64,000 nucleotides of DNA from Dinoroseobacter sp034111085. GTDB lineage: Bacteria; Pseudomonadota; Alphaproteobacteria; Rhodobacterales; Rhodobacteraceae. The stretch is from the NCBI GenBank assembly GCA_034111085.1, contig JAWUXZ010000034.1, positions 62,001-126,000 on the forward strand, given 5' to 3'. This document shows positions 49,873-58,049 of this stretch, one piece after another. Numbering within the stretch: the stretch's first letter is position 1; every line of letters begins with the position of its first letter. The notes beneath the pieces are model-generated. The model was not told the origin of the DNA, made no database searches, and saw nothing but the letters and a program-made list of their open reading frames with translations. The position numbers and the translations under genes were made by a program.

Positions 49873-50664
49873 ATGAAACGACACTTTATTTCAGCGCTCT
49901 GTGCGCTCGCCCTTGGGGGTCTTGCTGGCCCGGCCACCGCTCAAAGCGGTGACGTTATTTCGGCGGAGGTGTTGCCGGGATGGCGCACGGATCGCGGCAC
50001 CCATATGGCGGCGGTGCGCCTGACACTTGCGCCCGGTTGGAAGACCTATTGGCGCGCTCCCGGTGAGGGCGGCATTCCCCCGCAGATAAACTTTTCGGGC
50101 TCGCGAAATGTCACTGCTGCGCTGACGCATTTTCCAGCACCTGAAGTGTTTTATGCCAACGGTTTGCGCAGTATCGGCTATAGCAATCTTGTGGTGTTGC
50201 CGATTGAGTTTTCCGTACCCGATCAGACCAGTGCAGCACAGCTTAGCGCCCGGATCGACATTGGTGTGTGCGACGATATCTGTATGCCGATGCGCCTGAA
50301 TATCAACGCGATTTTGCCTGTAGGCGGCGCGCGTGATGCGGCAATCCTTGACGCTCTTGCCGCACGTCCTGCGATTTTTAACAGCCCTGTCAGCTGCGAG
50401 TTGACTCCGATTGATGACGGGCTGCGCGTGTCGGCCAGCTATGCGCTGCCGCCGGGCGTTGGTGCAGGGGCCGTGTCGGTGGTGGAGGCGGGCGATCCAA
50501 CTGTCTGGGCGACCGATACGCAGACCCAGATCTCTGGCGGGCGGATCACCTCAACCGTTGAATTCGTGCCGCCGCGCGGTCAGCCGATGATGCTGGACCG
50601 CTCAGCCATTCGCGTGACGGTGCTGGGGGGCGCAAAAGCGTTTGAACTGAGAGGTTGCGACTGA
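49873..50664 (+). CDS. Secreted protein with DsbD N-terminal-like domain
   Basis: A 263-residue periplasmic protein with a Sec signal (about 1-24, FISALCALALGGLAGPATAQS). The mature part resembles the DsbD alpha domain: AAVRLTLAPGWKTYWRAPGEGGIPPQ, then GVCDDICMPMRLNINAILP with a C-x3-C pair (about residues 137 and 141) as in the redox-active pair of DsbD-alpha. There is no membrane or thioredoxin part. It may accept electrons from a DsbD/CcdA-type carrier to serve a periplasmic partner; this is inferred. Confidence 0.82.
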   Translation: MKRHFISALCALALGGLAGPATAQSGDVISAEVLPGWRTDRGTHMAAVRLTLAPGWKTYWRAPGEGGIPPQINFSGSRNVTAALTHFPAPEVFYANGLRSIGYSNLVVLPIEFSVPDQTSAAQLSARIDIGVCDDICMPMRLNINAILPVGGARDAAILDALAARPAIFNSPVSCELTPIDDGLRVSASYALPPGVGAGAVSVVEAGDPTVWATDTQTQISGGRITSTVEFVPPRGQPMMLDRSAIRVTVLGGAKAFELRGCD

Positions 50665-50761
50665 AGCGCTTGCGAATCAGATGCGTAAATCAAGTACCGA
50701 TTATTCATGTTCGAGCGCAGTGAGGGGCAGCAAATAGCGGGTTCCTGATTGCCGAAGCGCT

Positions 50762-51325
50762 CTAGCCGTCGAGCTCCGCTTGGCGCACGCAGCCCACCAT
50801 ATGGTCGTTCACAAGACCGGCGGCCTGCATGAACGCATAAACCGTTGTAGGGCCACAGAACCGAAAGCCTGCTTTCTTGAGGTCTTTTGACAACGCCGTC
50901 GACAAGGGGGTGTGGCCGGGCACTTCGCTCATGGCGGAAAAGCGGTTCTGGATCGGGGCGTGATCGACACGGCTCCAGATGAAGTTTGCGAAACCTTCGC
51001 CGTTTTCCATCTCTAGATAGGCCTGCGCGTTGCCAATGGTCGCTTCGATCTTGCCGCGATGGCGCACGATGCCGGGATCAGCCAGCAAGCGCGTCACATC
51101 ACCGTCGCCCCAGCCCGCAATCACCGCCGGATCAAAGCCCGCGAATGCACTGCGAAACCCCTCGCGCTTGCGTAGGATCGTGATCCAGGACAGGCCCGCT
51201 TGGAAACCTTCAAGGATCAGTTGCTCCCATAACCCGCGCGGATCACGCTCTGGCACGCCCCATTCGGTGTCGTGATAGGTCACATAAAGTGGATCTTGGC
51301 CGCACCAGTCACAGCGTTCGCTCAT
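50762..51325 (-). CDS. tag: DNA-3-methyladenine glycosylase I
   Basis: Constitutive base-excision enzyme removing 3-methyladenine; 187 residues. It begins MSERCDWCGQDPLYVTYHDTEWG, holding the zinc-site cysteines and the HDTEWG active-site motif. WEQLILEGFQAGLSWITILRKREGFRSAF is the helix-hairpin-helix segment, and PTTVYAFMQAAGLVNDHMVGC carries the C-terminal zinc ligands. The start at 51325 gives the normal N-terminus. Confidence 0.95.
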   Translation of the reverse strand: MSERCDWCGQDPLYVTYHDTEWGVPERDPRGLWEQLILEGFQAGLSWITILRKREGFRSAFAGFDPAVIAGWGDGDVTRLLADPGIVRHRGKIEATIGNAQAYLEMENGEGFANFIWSRVDHAPIQNRFSAMSEVPGHTPLSTALSKDLKKAGFRFCGPTTVYAFMQAAGLVNDHMVGCVRQAELDG

Positions 51326-51429
51326 CAGTATTCCTCCCCTTTGTCTCAAAGTGGAACAAAACGCGAAACTTCACAACTTTTTAAGTCATTTGTCGTTTGT
51401 GTGGCAGGGACATTTTTTGGAGCACGCGC

Positions 51430-52272
51430 ATGGGTAAACCGCAAAATCCCCCTTCCTTTGTTGGGGCGGACAATCCGCTGGCGTTTGCCATGAACGCACG
51501 CGATCGCGACGTGTTGCACATGGTGCGCGATGCGATTGCGCGCAATGATGTGATGCTTGCGTATCAGCCGGTCATGCAGGCGCGCGGTCCGGGCAAGGTG
51601 GCGTTTTACGAGGGGCTTATTCGCGTGCTGGATGCAACGGGCCGCGTGATCCCGGCGCGCGAGTTCATCGATGTGGTGGAAAACCAAGAACTTGGCCGCC
51701 AGATCGATACCTGTGCACTTGAGGCGGGGTTGAAAGCCCTCAATCAGGTGCCGGACTTACGGTTGTCGATCAACATGTCAGCGCGCTCGATTGGCTATCC
51801 GGCTTGGCGCGAGGCGCTGGACCGAGGGTTGGCAAGCAACGCCTCAATCGCCGAACGTCTGATCCTTGAGATCACCGAAAGCAGCGCAATGACGGTGCCT
51901 GATTTGGTCACTGTGTTCATGGCGGACTTGCACCGTAAGGGGATCTCATTTGCGCTGGATGACTTTGGGGCTGGGTTCACATCGTTCCGATATCTGCGCG
52001 ACTTCTACTTCGACATCCTGAAAATCGATGGCCAGTTTATCCGCGATGTGGCGACGGACGCTGACAATCAAGTTTTAGCTCAAGCCTTGATCACAATTGG
52101 GCAGCAGTTTGATATGTATACCGTCGCAGAATCTGTAGAAACTCAGGAGGATGCGGATTATCTGACCGCTTGTGGCGTCGATTGTTTGCAAGGGTATTTA
52201 TACGCCGCCCCCACGACCACCCCAGATTGGAGCAAAGGCGCAATGGGTGCGGGTCGCCTCCAGCGCGGGTGA
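51430..52272 (+). CDS. EAL-domain cyclic di-GMP phosphodiesterase
   Basis: Stand-alone 280-residue EAL protein that hydrolyses c-di-GMP to pGpG. Catalytic landmarks are present: Glu61 in YEGLIRVLD (EGL instead of EAL), Asn115 in SINMSARS, Glu147 and Glu150 in EITES, Asp177 and Asp178 in LDDFGAG, Lys198 in ILKIDG, Glu234 and Glu237 in VAESVET, and Gln254 in LQGYLY. It has no GGDEF, PAS or membrane region, so how it senses signals is unknown. GGAG lies upstream of the ATG. The retained ligands suggest activity despite the EGL variant. Confidence 0.9.
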   Translation: MGKPQNPPSFVGADNPLAFAMNARDRDVLHMVRDAIARNDVMLAYQPVMQARGPGKVAFYEGLIRVLDATGRVIPAREFIDVVENQELGRQIDTCALEAGLKALNQVPDLRLSINMSARSIGYPAWREALDRGLASNASIAERLILEITESSAMTVPDLVTVFMADLHRKGISFALDDFGAGFTSFRYLRDFYFDILKIDGQFIRDVATDADNQVLAQALITIGQQFDMYTVAESVETQEDADYLTACGVDCLQGYLYAAPTTTPDWSKGAMGAGRLQRG

Positions 52273-52469
52273 TCCTGTGCCCGGTGCGCTACTGGTTAGC
52301 CGGAGCCGCCCTACCTTGCGACAAGCCGCCCCCGTGACACCGTGTCTGTTGTCGGGTTGCCCTCTGCGTCCTAGACGAAGCGCGACTGCCTGAAGGGAAT
52401 TTGCCGTTTGGGCGGGTCCGGCGTGCCCAGTGACGGGCTGCCGACGCGAGACCCATTAGGAGATACTCG
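52273..52469 (+). other. 197-base region upstream of phaA
   Basis: Noncoding strip between the EAL gene and phaA. It holds TTAGGAGATACTCG just before the phaA ATG (ribosome binding site) and presumably the phaAB promoter. I see no clear -35/-10 pair, dyad or small ORF I would defend. Confidence 0.4.
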
Positions 52470-53645
52470 ATGACCAATGTTGTGATCGCTTCTGCTGCCC
52501 GGACCGCCGTGGGCAGCTTCAGCGGCTCTTTCGCCAATATCCCTGCCCATGATCTGGGCTCTGCCGTTCTTGAAGCGCTGGTTGAGCGCGCGGGCATCGA
52601 TAAAGCGGACGTGTCTGAGACCATCCTGGGTCAGGTGCTGACTGGGGGCCAAGGCCAAAATCCTGCTCGTCAGGCGCATATCAATGCAGGTCTGCCGCAG
52701 GAAAGTGCCGCTTGGAGTATTAACCAGGTTTGTGGATCGGGCCTTCGTGCTGTTGCGCTTGCCGCACAGCACATCCAGCTTGGCGACGCGTCTATCGTGT
52801 GCGCTGGCGGTCAAGAAAACATGTCCATGAGCCCCCATGTCGCGAACCTGCGCCCGGGCCAAAAGATGGGCGATATGAAATTCGTCGACTCGATGATCAG
52901 CGACGGCCTGTGGGATGCTTTCAACAATTACCACATGGGTCAGACCGCTGAGAACGTTGCCGAAAAATGGCAGATCAGCCGCGAGATGCAGGACGAGTTT
53001 GCCGTGGCCTCGCAGAACAAGGCCGAAGCCGCGCAAAAAGCTGGTAAGTTCGCCGACGAGATTGCAGCGTTCACCGTCAAGACCCGCAAGAGCGAAACCA
53101 TCGTTGATCAGGATGAATACATCCGTCATGGCGCGACCATGGAAGCGATGCAGAAGCTGCGTCCGGCATTTGCCAAAGACGGCAGCGTTACAGCAGCAAA
53201 TGCGTCCGGTTTGAACGACGGCGCCGCTGGTGCCTTGTTGATGAGCGCAGATGAAGCCGAGAAGCGTGGGATCGAGCCGCTCGCGCGGATCGTATCATAC
53301 GCCACAGCAGGCCTCGACCCGTCGATCATGGGCGTTGGCCCGATCTATGCGTCGCGCAAGGCGCTGGAAAAAGCCGGTTGGTCGGTTGACGATCTGGACC
53401 TCGTGGAAGCCAACGAGGCATTTGCCGCGCAGGCCTGTGCTGTGAACAAGGACATGGGCTGGGATCCGGCCATCGTGAACGTCAATGGCGGCGCGATTGC
53501 CATCGGTCACCCAATCGGGGCCTCGGGCGCGCGCGTTCTGAACACGCTGTTGTTTGAGATGAAGCGCCGCGATGCGAAAAAAGGCCTCGCTACGCTATGT
53601 ATCGGCGGCGGTATGGGTGTTGCGCTCTGCGTCGAGCGTCCCTGA
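52470..53645 (+). CDS. phaA: Acetyl-CoA C-acetyltransferase
   Basis: Thiolase of 391 residues that condenses two acetyl-CoA to acetoacetyl-CoA for polyhydroxybutyrate. The acyl-enzyme Cys88 is in NQVCGSGLRAV, the His and second Cys are in GGAIAIGHPIGASGARVL and GGGMGVALCVERP. The length and motifs fit biosynthetic thiolases (PhaA). phaB follows after 108 bases on the same strand. No phaC synthase or phasin gene lies adjacent. Confidence 0.94.
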   Translation: MTNVVIASAARTAVGSFSGSFANIPAHDLGSAVLEALVERAGIDKADVSETILGQVLTGGQGQNPARQAHINAGLPQESAAWSINQVCGSGLRAVALAAQHIQLGDASIVCAGGQENMSMSPHVANLRPGQKMGDMKFVDSMISDGLWDAFNNYHMGQTAENVAEKWQISREMQDEFAVASQNKAEAAQKAGKFADEIAAFTVKTRKSETIVDQDEYIRHGATMEAMQKLRPAFAKDGSVTAANASGLNDGAAGALLMSADEAEKRGIEPLARIVSYATAGLDPSIMGVGPIYASRKALEKAGWSVDDLDLVEANEAFAAQACAVNKDMGWDPAIVNVNGGAIAIGHPIGASGARVLNTLLFEMKRRDAKKGLATLCIGGGMGVALCVERP

Positions 53646-53753
53646 CCTAAATCATGGCGGTGCCTTCCCGGTGCCGCCACTTTCCATTCTGACCGAAGCT
53701 CTCAGAAATCAAGGCTTTGGCGGACAAGTCTACTTCTCTAGGAGGATTCCAAT

Positions 53754-54476
53754 ATGGGACGTGTTGCACTCGTCACTGGCGGCTCGCGCGGTATCGGCGA
53801 AGCCATTTCGAAGAAACTTCAGGCCGACGGGTTCACCGTTGCGGCCACTTACGCTGGCAATGATGAGGCGGCAGCCGCTTTCACCGCAGCTACCGGCATC
53901 AAGACCTACAAATGGAACGTGGCCGATTACGACGCGTCCAAAGCCGGAATCGCACAGGTCGAAGCAGATCTCGGCCCGGTTGAAGTTGTTGTTGCAAACG
54001 CAGGCATCACCCGTGACGCGCCGTTCCACAAGATGACACCTGATCAGTGGAAAGAGGTCATCGACACCAACCTGACCGGCGTGTTCAACACCGTCCACCC
54101 GATCTGGCCCGGTATGCGCGAGCGTAAGTTCGGCCGCGTAATCGTGATCTCGTCGATCAACGGTCAGAAAGGCCAGTTCGCGCAAGTGAACTATGCCGCC
54201 ACAAAGGCAGGCGATCTGGGTATCGTAAAGTCCTTGGCCCAAGAAGGCGCGCGCGCAGGCATCACTGCTAATGCGGTTTGCCCGGGCTACATTGCGACGG
54301 AAATGGTTATGGCCGTGCCCGAGAAGGTCCGCGACAGCATCATCGCAGCGATCCCAGCAGGTCGTCTGGGCGAGCCCGAGGAAATCGCGCGTTGCGTGGC
54401 GTTCCTGGCATCCGACGATTCGGGCTTCATCAATGGCTCGACGATTTCGGCCAATGGTGCGCAGTTCTTCGTCTAA
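53754..54476 (+). CDS. phaB: Acetoacetyl-CoA reductase
   Basis: NADPH-dependent SDR of 240 residues giving (R)-3-hydroxybutyryl-CoA for PHB synthesis. The nucleotide loop is VTGGSRGIGEAISKKL, and NNAGIT-like NAGITRDAPFHKM and the catalytic VISSINGQKGQFAQVNYAATKAGDLG (Ser, Tyr, Lys) fit PhaB closely, including the conserved GQ-G-Q-NY segment. AGGAGG precedes the ATG. A strong terminator lies 23 bases after the stop, closing the phaAB unit. Confidence 0.95.
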   Translation: MGRVALVTGGSRGIGEAISKKLQADGFTVAATYAGNDEAAAAFTAATGIKTYKWNVADYDASKAGIAQVEADLGPVEVVVANAGITRDAPFHKMTPDQWKEVIDTNLTGVFNTVHPIWPGMRERKFGRVIVISSINGQKGQFAQVNYAATKAGDLGIVKSLAQEGARAGITANAVCPGYIATEMVMAVPEKVRDSIIAAIPAGRLGEPEEIARCVAFLASDDSGFINGSTISANGAQFFV

Positions 54477-54498
54477 AATTTAGACGCGCGAGAGAATG

Positions 54499-54535
54499 AA
54501 AAGGCCCTGACGGTTGATGCCGTCAGGGCCTTTTT
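54499..54535 (+). terminator. Intrinsic terminator of phaAB
   Basis: A perfect stem of 13-15 pairs (core arms GGCCCTGACGG and CCGTCAGGGCC, extended by A-T pairs) with a 6-base loop is followed by TTTTT. It is the clearest rho-independent terminator in the window and, with flanking A run, may also work for the opposite small gene. Confidence 0.95.
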
Positions 54536-54558
54536 CCGTCTGGGAGGAAGACGAAGAT

Positions 54559-54681
54559 TTAGCGCAAAGACCGCAAGGGGTGGCGCAGGGCTTCGATAAT
54601 TTCGGCGAAAACACGGGCGCGCTCGGAATGGGCGGCTCGGATGGCATCACGCTGGCGGGCGGTTGTTGGTGTCTCGAACAT
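54559..54681 (-). CDS. 40-residue small protein divergent from the LysR gene
   Basis: A short ORF on the minus strand, MFETPTTARQRDAIRAAHSE followed by RARVFAEIIEALRHPLRSLR. AAAGGA lies at proper distance before the ATG at 54681, and downstream lies the phaAB terminator, readable in both directions. It is basic and helical, with no Cys or membrane segment. Divergent placement to a LysR-type gene (113-base gap) makes it a candidate target. No family is recognised. Confidence 0.55.
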   Translation of the reverse strand: MFETPTTARQRDAIRAAHSERARVFAEIIEALRHPLRSLR

Positions 54682-54769
54682 GGTGTGTCCTTTCGGGGAG
54701 GTATGTGTGTTTCTTCTGACCTGAATATGGGCCTACCTGAGCGCTTGCACAAACGAGACTTTCCATCGC

Positions 54770-54794
54770 TTCAGTTAAGATATATTGAACTGAA
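54770..54794. promoter_or_regulatory. LysR-type T-N11-A dyad abutting the LysR start codon
   Basis: Perfect arms TTCAGTT (54770-54776) and AACTGAA (54788-54794) with an 11-base AT-rich centre give the T-N11-A core typical of LysR-family sites. It ends at the base before the LysR ATG (54795), which fits autorepression and control of the divergent small gene. Confidence 0.65.
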
Positions 54795-55742
54795 ATGCCT
54801 GACCGCCTCCCTCCATTGACCGCATTGCGCGCCTTTGAAGCCGCTGCACGCCATCTTTCCTTTGCTCAGGCCGCGTCTGAGCTGAACGTCACACCTGCGG
54901 CCCTCAGCTTTCAGATCAAATCGCTTGAGGCGCATTTGGGCGCGCTGCTGTTCAATCGCCTGAACCGTGCCGTAAGTCTAACGGAGGCGGGCAAGGCACT
55001 TGCTCCTGGTGCAACCGAAGGCTTCGACCGGCTGCACCGCGCATGGGCTGGCGCCAAGCGCAGCGGTAATCAACGCGGCCTGACCATAACGGCAGGCCCA
55101 GCTTTCACCGCCAAATGGCTGGCACCGCGCCTATTTGCCTTCGCCAGTGCCCATCCTGAGATTGAGCTGCGGTTTTCGGCGACCCTTAGGTTGATGGATT
55201 TTGATCATGACGATGTCGATGTTGCGATCCGCTTTGGGCGCGGCGGCAACGACGGTGATGTTTTTTCCACACCAATTATCGAGGAATGGGTGACGCCAAT
55301 GATGGCCCCTGCCTTGGCTGACCGGGTGCGGCGGCGCGAAGATTTGCGGAATCTTCCATTGCTGCATCAAGATGACATCCGCTTTTTGCGCCCGCCGTTG
55401 GATTGGCCCGCATGGTTTCGGGCCGCTGGCTTGGGCGAGCCCCCCGAATCCGGGCCGCGTTTTTCACAGGCCGATCACGCGATCGATGCGGCGGAGGCTG
55501 GCGCAGGCGTTGTGTTGGCGCGCGCCTCGCTCTCGGAAAAGGCGCTGCGGGAAGGCCGCTTGGTGGCCCCGTTTAGCTTGGCACTTCGCACCGACGCGAA
55601 TTACCGCTTTTTGTGCAGAACAGGGGCCGAAACGAAGGCCCCTGTGAAACCGTTTATGGAGTGGCTGCTAAGTGAAGTGACGTCCATCACAGCCTTGGCG
55701 GAAGGGCGCGATTTCATCGACGCCGCCGATGTCGCGCCCTAA
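54795..55742 (+). CDS. LysR-family transcriptional regulator (GcvA-like)
   Basis: A 315-residue regulator with N-terminal helix-turn-helix LPPLTALRAFEAAARHLSFAQAASELNVTPAALSFQIKSLE and the usual substrate-binding domain (LTITAGPAFTAKWLAPRLFAF...LRFSATLRLMDF, VDVAIRFGRGGNDG). PPLTALRAFEAAARH is the GcvA-group beginning. The effector and targets are unknown. It ends 3 bases from the convergent ydcH-like gene. Confidence 0.9.
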   Translation: MPDRLPPLTALRAFEAAARHLSFAQAASELNVTPAALSFQIKSLEAHLGALLFNRLNRAVSLTEAGKALAPGATEGFDRLHRAWAGAKRSGNQRGLTITAGPAFTAKWLAPRLFAFASAHPEIELRFSATLRLMDFDHDDVDVAIRFGRGGNDGDVFSTPIIEEWVTPMMAPALADRVRRREDLRNLPLLHQDDIRFLRPPLDWPAWFRAAGLGEPPESGPRFSQADHAIDAAEAGAGVVLARASLSEKALREGRLVAPFSLALRTDANYRFLCRTGAETKAPVKPFMEWLLSEVTSITALAEGRDFIDAADVAP

Positions 55743-55745
55743 AAG

Positions 55746-55913
55746 TTAGTGCTCTTGAAGGCGAGAGATTTGCTCCTTCAACCGCAGCTTCTGCTTCTTC
55801 AAATCGGCAATGCGAAGACTATCCATGCCAGCACTGCGCTGGGCCATATTCACCTGCTGCTCGAGCGACTGGTGTTTGCGACGCAGTTGCTGAATGTGCG
55901 AACTAACTGTCAT
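55746..55913 (-). CDS. YdcH/DUF465 family small protein
   Basis: A 55-residue basic helical protein: MTVSSHIQQLRRKHQSLEQQ, then DSLRIADLKKQKLRLKEQIS. The H-x-LxxKHxxLE and (R/K)I-ADLKKQKLRLKEQI pattern is the DUF465 signature. Its ATG at 55913 follows AGGAGGT. Such proteins are abundant in alphaproteobacteria and form coiled coils; the role is unknown. The frame's extension to 56012 is non-homologous. Confidence 0.88.
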   Translation of the reverse strand: MTVSSHIQQLRRKHQSLEQQVNMAQRSAGMDSLRIADLKKQKLRLKEQISRLQEH

Positions 55914-56024
55914 GGGATACCTCCTATTGAGTGACGTGAGAAACTCAGTGCAGCACAGATCTTTCCACCTGTCATCCCTGTGTGTAAAATTGTCGGTATG
56001 CTGCGGTTGCATTGTCTGGCCGAT

Positions 56025-56774
56025 CTACAACGTCAGGTTCGCCCCATCGCGTAGGATTGCGCGCGCGGCATCGGTCTCGTCGGTGCCGTCTTTCAGGTGC
56101 TTTGCGCCCTCATGCAGTATGAGCGGCGCGAGCAGTTGAAACGGATTGCGTGCGCCCTTGCGTGCCTGAAAGATCACACGTTTTGCAGGGCGTCCGGTGC
56201 GCGCGGTCAGTGGTAGAACCTTGCCCCCGCCAAGCCGTCCGTCCAGCGAGGCCATCAAATCAGGCAAGCGTTCTGTCGTGAAAATGAGGCTCACTGTCCC
56301 CCCCGGACGCACCCGCCGCGTCGCAGCATCAAGCCAGATTGCGAGCGGCAAGTTTTCGCGCATGGCGGCATCTCTGTCGGGGTTTTGGGCAACAGTGCCC
56401 GCGCCTGCCGGATAATAGGGCGGATTGCAGAGAACATGGTGATAACTGTGCGCCCGGATCGCATCAGGCAAATCGCCCACATCCGCCTCTACAACCTGCA
56501 TCGGCAGCCCGGTCTCGGCAGCATTTCGATGGGCGAGGGCGGCGGTGGCGGGGTCAAATTCGACCCCAGTGACATGCGCGCCCGTGCGGTGGGCCAAACA
56601 CAGCCCAGCCGTCCCGACGCCGCACCCCAGATCAAGCACATGATCGCCGGCGTGCGCAGGAACACTCGCTGCCAGCAAAACCGCATCGGTGGAGGCGCGA
56701 AACCCGTCTAAGGGCTGCCAGATGCGAATCGCCCCGCCCAGAAACCCGTCATGGCTTAGCGCCAGATCGGTCAT
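56025..56774 (-). CDS. Class I methyltransferase, tRNA1(Val) A37-type (TrmN6-like)
   Basis: SAM methyltransferase of 249 residues. SAM loop VLDLGCGVGTAGLCLAHRTG, acidic motif VEFDPATAALA, and NPPYY at about residues 116-120, the N6-adenine catalytic motif. AlaD/YfiC-type enzymes that modify A37 of tRNA1(Val) share FRASTDAVLLAASV near the start (RFS-type), here GFRASTDAVLLAA. The substrate is inferred from this group. The start overlaps the upstream DUF2007 gene. Confidence 0.87.
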   Translation of the reverse strand: MTDLALSHDGFLGGAIRIWQPLDGFRASTDAVLLAASVPAHAGDHVLDLGCGVGTAGLCLAHRTGAHVTGVEFDPATAALAHRNAAETGLPMQVVEADVGDLPDAIRAHSYHHVLCNPPYYPAGAGTVAQNPDRDAAMRENLPLAIWLDAATRRVRPGGTVSLIFTTERLPDLMASLDGRLGGGKVLPLTARTGRPAKRVIFQARKGARNPFQLLAPLILHEGAKHLKDGTDETDAARAILRDGANLTL

Positions 56775-56992
56775 ACCCGCGCTGAGACCTCGATCCCGTT
56801 GTCGCGCAACACGGCTGAGGCCTCGAAGTGGTTCTCGCGCCGCACCATGAGGCGGCGCGGCAAAATGCCGATGCTACCTTCCAGCGCACTCATGTGGACG
56901 TCCATGGCGAAGCATTCTATATCCTCGCCTTGTAACAGGGCTTGGGCGAAGGCGATCACGGTGGGATCGTTGGTGCTGACGAGTTCTAACAT
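56771..56992 (-). CDS. DUF2007 family small protein
   Basis: A 73-residue protein with the DUF2007 ferredoxin-like domain: MLELVSTNDPTVIAFAQALL, GEDIECFAMDVHMSALEGS and RLMVRRENHFEASAVLRDNG. These are thought to be small signal-transducing or metal-binding-like proteins, but the function is not established. It overlaps the methyltransferase start by 4 bases and is divergent from the polyprenyl synthase gene (55-base gap). Confidence 0.88.
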   Translation of the reverse strand: MLELVSTNDPTVIAFAQALLQGEDIECFAMDVHMSALEGSIGILPRRLMVRRENHFEASAVLRDNGIEVSARV

Positions 56993-57047
56993 GAGACTGA
57001 TTTAAGGGCAGGCGGCCGCGCTTGTCGAGGCGACTGACAGGACTGTG

Positions 57048-58049
57048 ATGAGTTTGGACCAGGAAGCTACAAAACCCCATGACCGTCTCGCTGCCGAATT
57101 GGCTGGCGAGTTGGATGCTGTGAATGCTGTTATTCGCGCGCGGATGGCCAGCGAACATGCGCCGCGTATTCCGGAGGTCACAGCGCATCTGATCGAGGCC
57201 GGCGGCAAGCGTCTGCGGCCGATGCTGACATTGGCGGCCGCTAGGATGATGGGATATGCGGGCGACGATCACATCAAGCTGGCCGCGACGGTGGAGTTTA
57301 TCCATACCGCAACGCTGCTGCACGATGACGTGGTCGATGAAAGCGGGCAGCGGCGCGGGCGTCCAACGGCGAATTTGCTGTGGGATAACTCGTCGAGCGT
57401 TCTGGTCGGGGACTATCTGTTTGCGCGATCGTTTCAGTTGATGGTGGAGACCGGATCGCTGCGGGTGCTGGATATTCTGGCCAATGCTGCGGCGACGATT
57501 GCCGAGGGCGAGGTTTTGCAACTGACCGCCGCTCGCAATCTGGAAACCACTGAGGATGTTTACTGCCAAGTTGTGCGCGGCAAAACCGCAGCGCTTTTTT
57601 CCGCTGCTACTGAAGTTGGGGGCGAGATTTCCGGGGCAACACCTGCGCAACTTAAGGCCTTGCGGACCTATGGCGACGCCCTGGGCATAGCATTTCAGAT
57701 CGTGGACGACCTGCTGGATTATGGCGGTGCTGGTGCCGTGATGGGTAAGAATACCGGCGATGATCTGCGTGAGGGCAAATTGACCTTGCCGGTGATCAAG
57801 GCGCTGGCGGCTGCGGACACGACCGAGCGCGCGTTCTGGAGCCGTGTGATTGAGAAGGCCGATTACCAAGATGGCGATGTTGACGAAGCGCTGCGGCTGC
57901 TGATCAAGCACGGCGCGCTTGAGGCGACGCGTGCCGAGGCCGTCGAATGGACTGCGAAAGCGCGTGCGGCACTGGCAGACTTGCCGGAACATCCGCTGCG
58001 CGACATGCTCGACGATCTGGCTGACTATGTGGTTGCGCGCACACTCTGA
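57048..58049 (+). CDS. ispB: Polyprenyl diphosphate synthase (octa/decaprenyl type)
   Basis: Long-chain trans-prenyltransferase of 333 residues building the C40-C50 tail of ubiquinone. The first aspartate-rich motif is LHDDVVDESGQRRGRP, the second IVDDLLDYGG, with GGKRLRPMLTLAAARM near the start. ATG 57048 is used (GTG 57045 is adjacent). Chain length (octaprenyl versus decaprenyl) is not set by sequence alone; decaprenyl (Q10) is usual in this group. It ends inside the convergent ispE by 25 bases. Confidence 0.93.
   Translation: MSLDQEATKPHDRLAAELAGELDAVNAVIRARMASEHAPRIPEVTAHLIEAGGKRLRPMLTLAAARMMGYAGDDHIKLAATVEFIHTATLLHDDVVDESGQRRGRPTANLLWDNSSSVLVGDYLFARSFQLMVETGSLRVLDILANAAATIAEGEVLQLTAARNLETTEDVYCQVVRGKTAALFSAATEVGGEISGATPAQLKALRTYGDALGIAFQIVDDLLDYGGAGAVMGKNTGDDLREGKLTLPVIKALAAADTTERAFWSRVIEKADYQDGDVDEALRLLIKHGALEATRAEAVEWTAKARAALADLPEHPLRDMLDDLADYVVARTL

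Noticed and set aside
54480..54752. 90-residue minus-strand open frame
   Set aside because: It overlaps the phaAB terminator and is Ser/Pro/Lys-rich; the 40-residue ORF in another frame has a better ribosome binding site.
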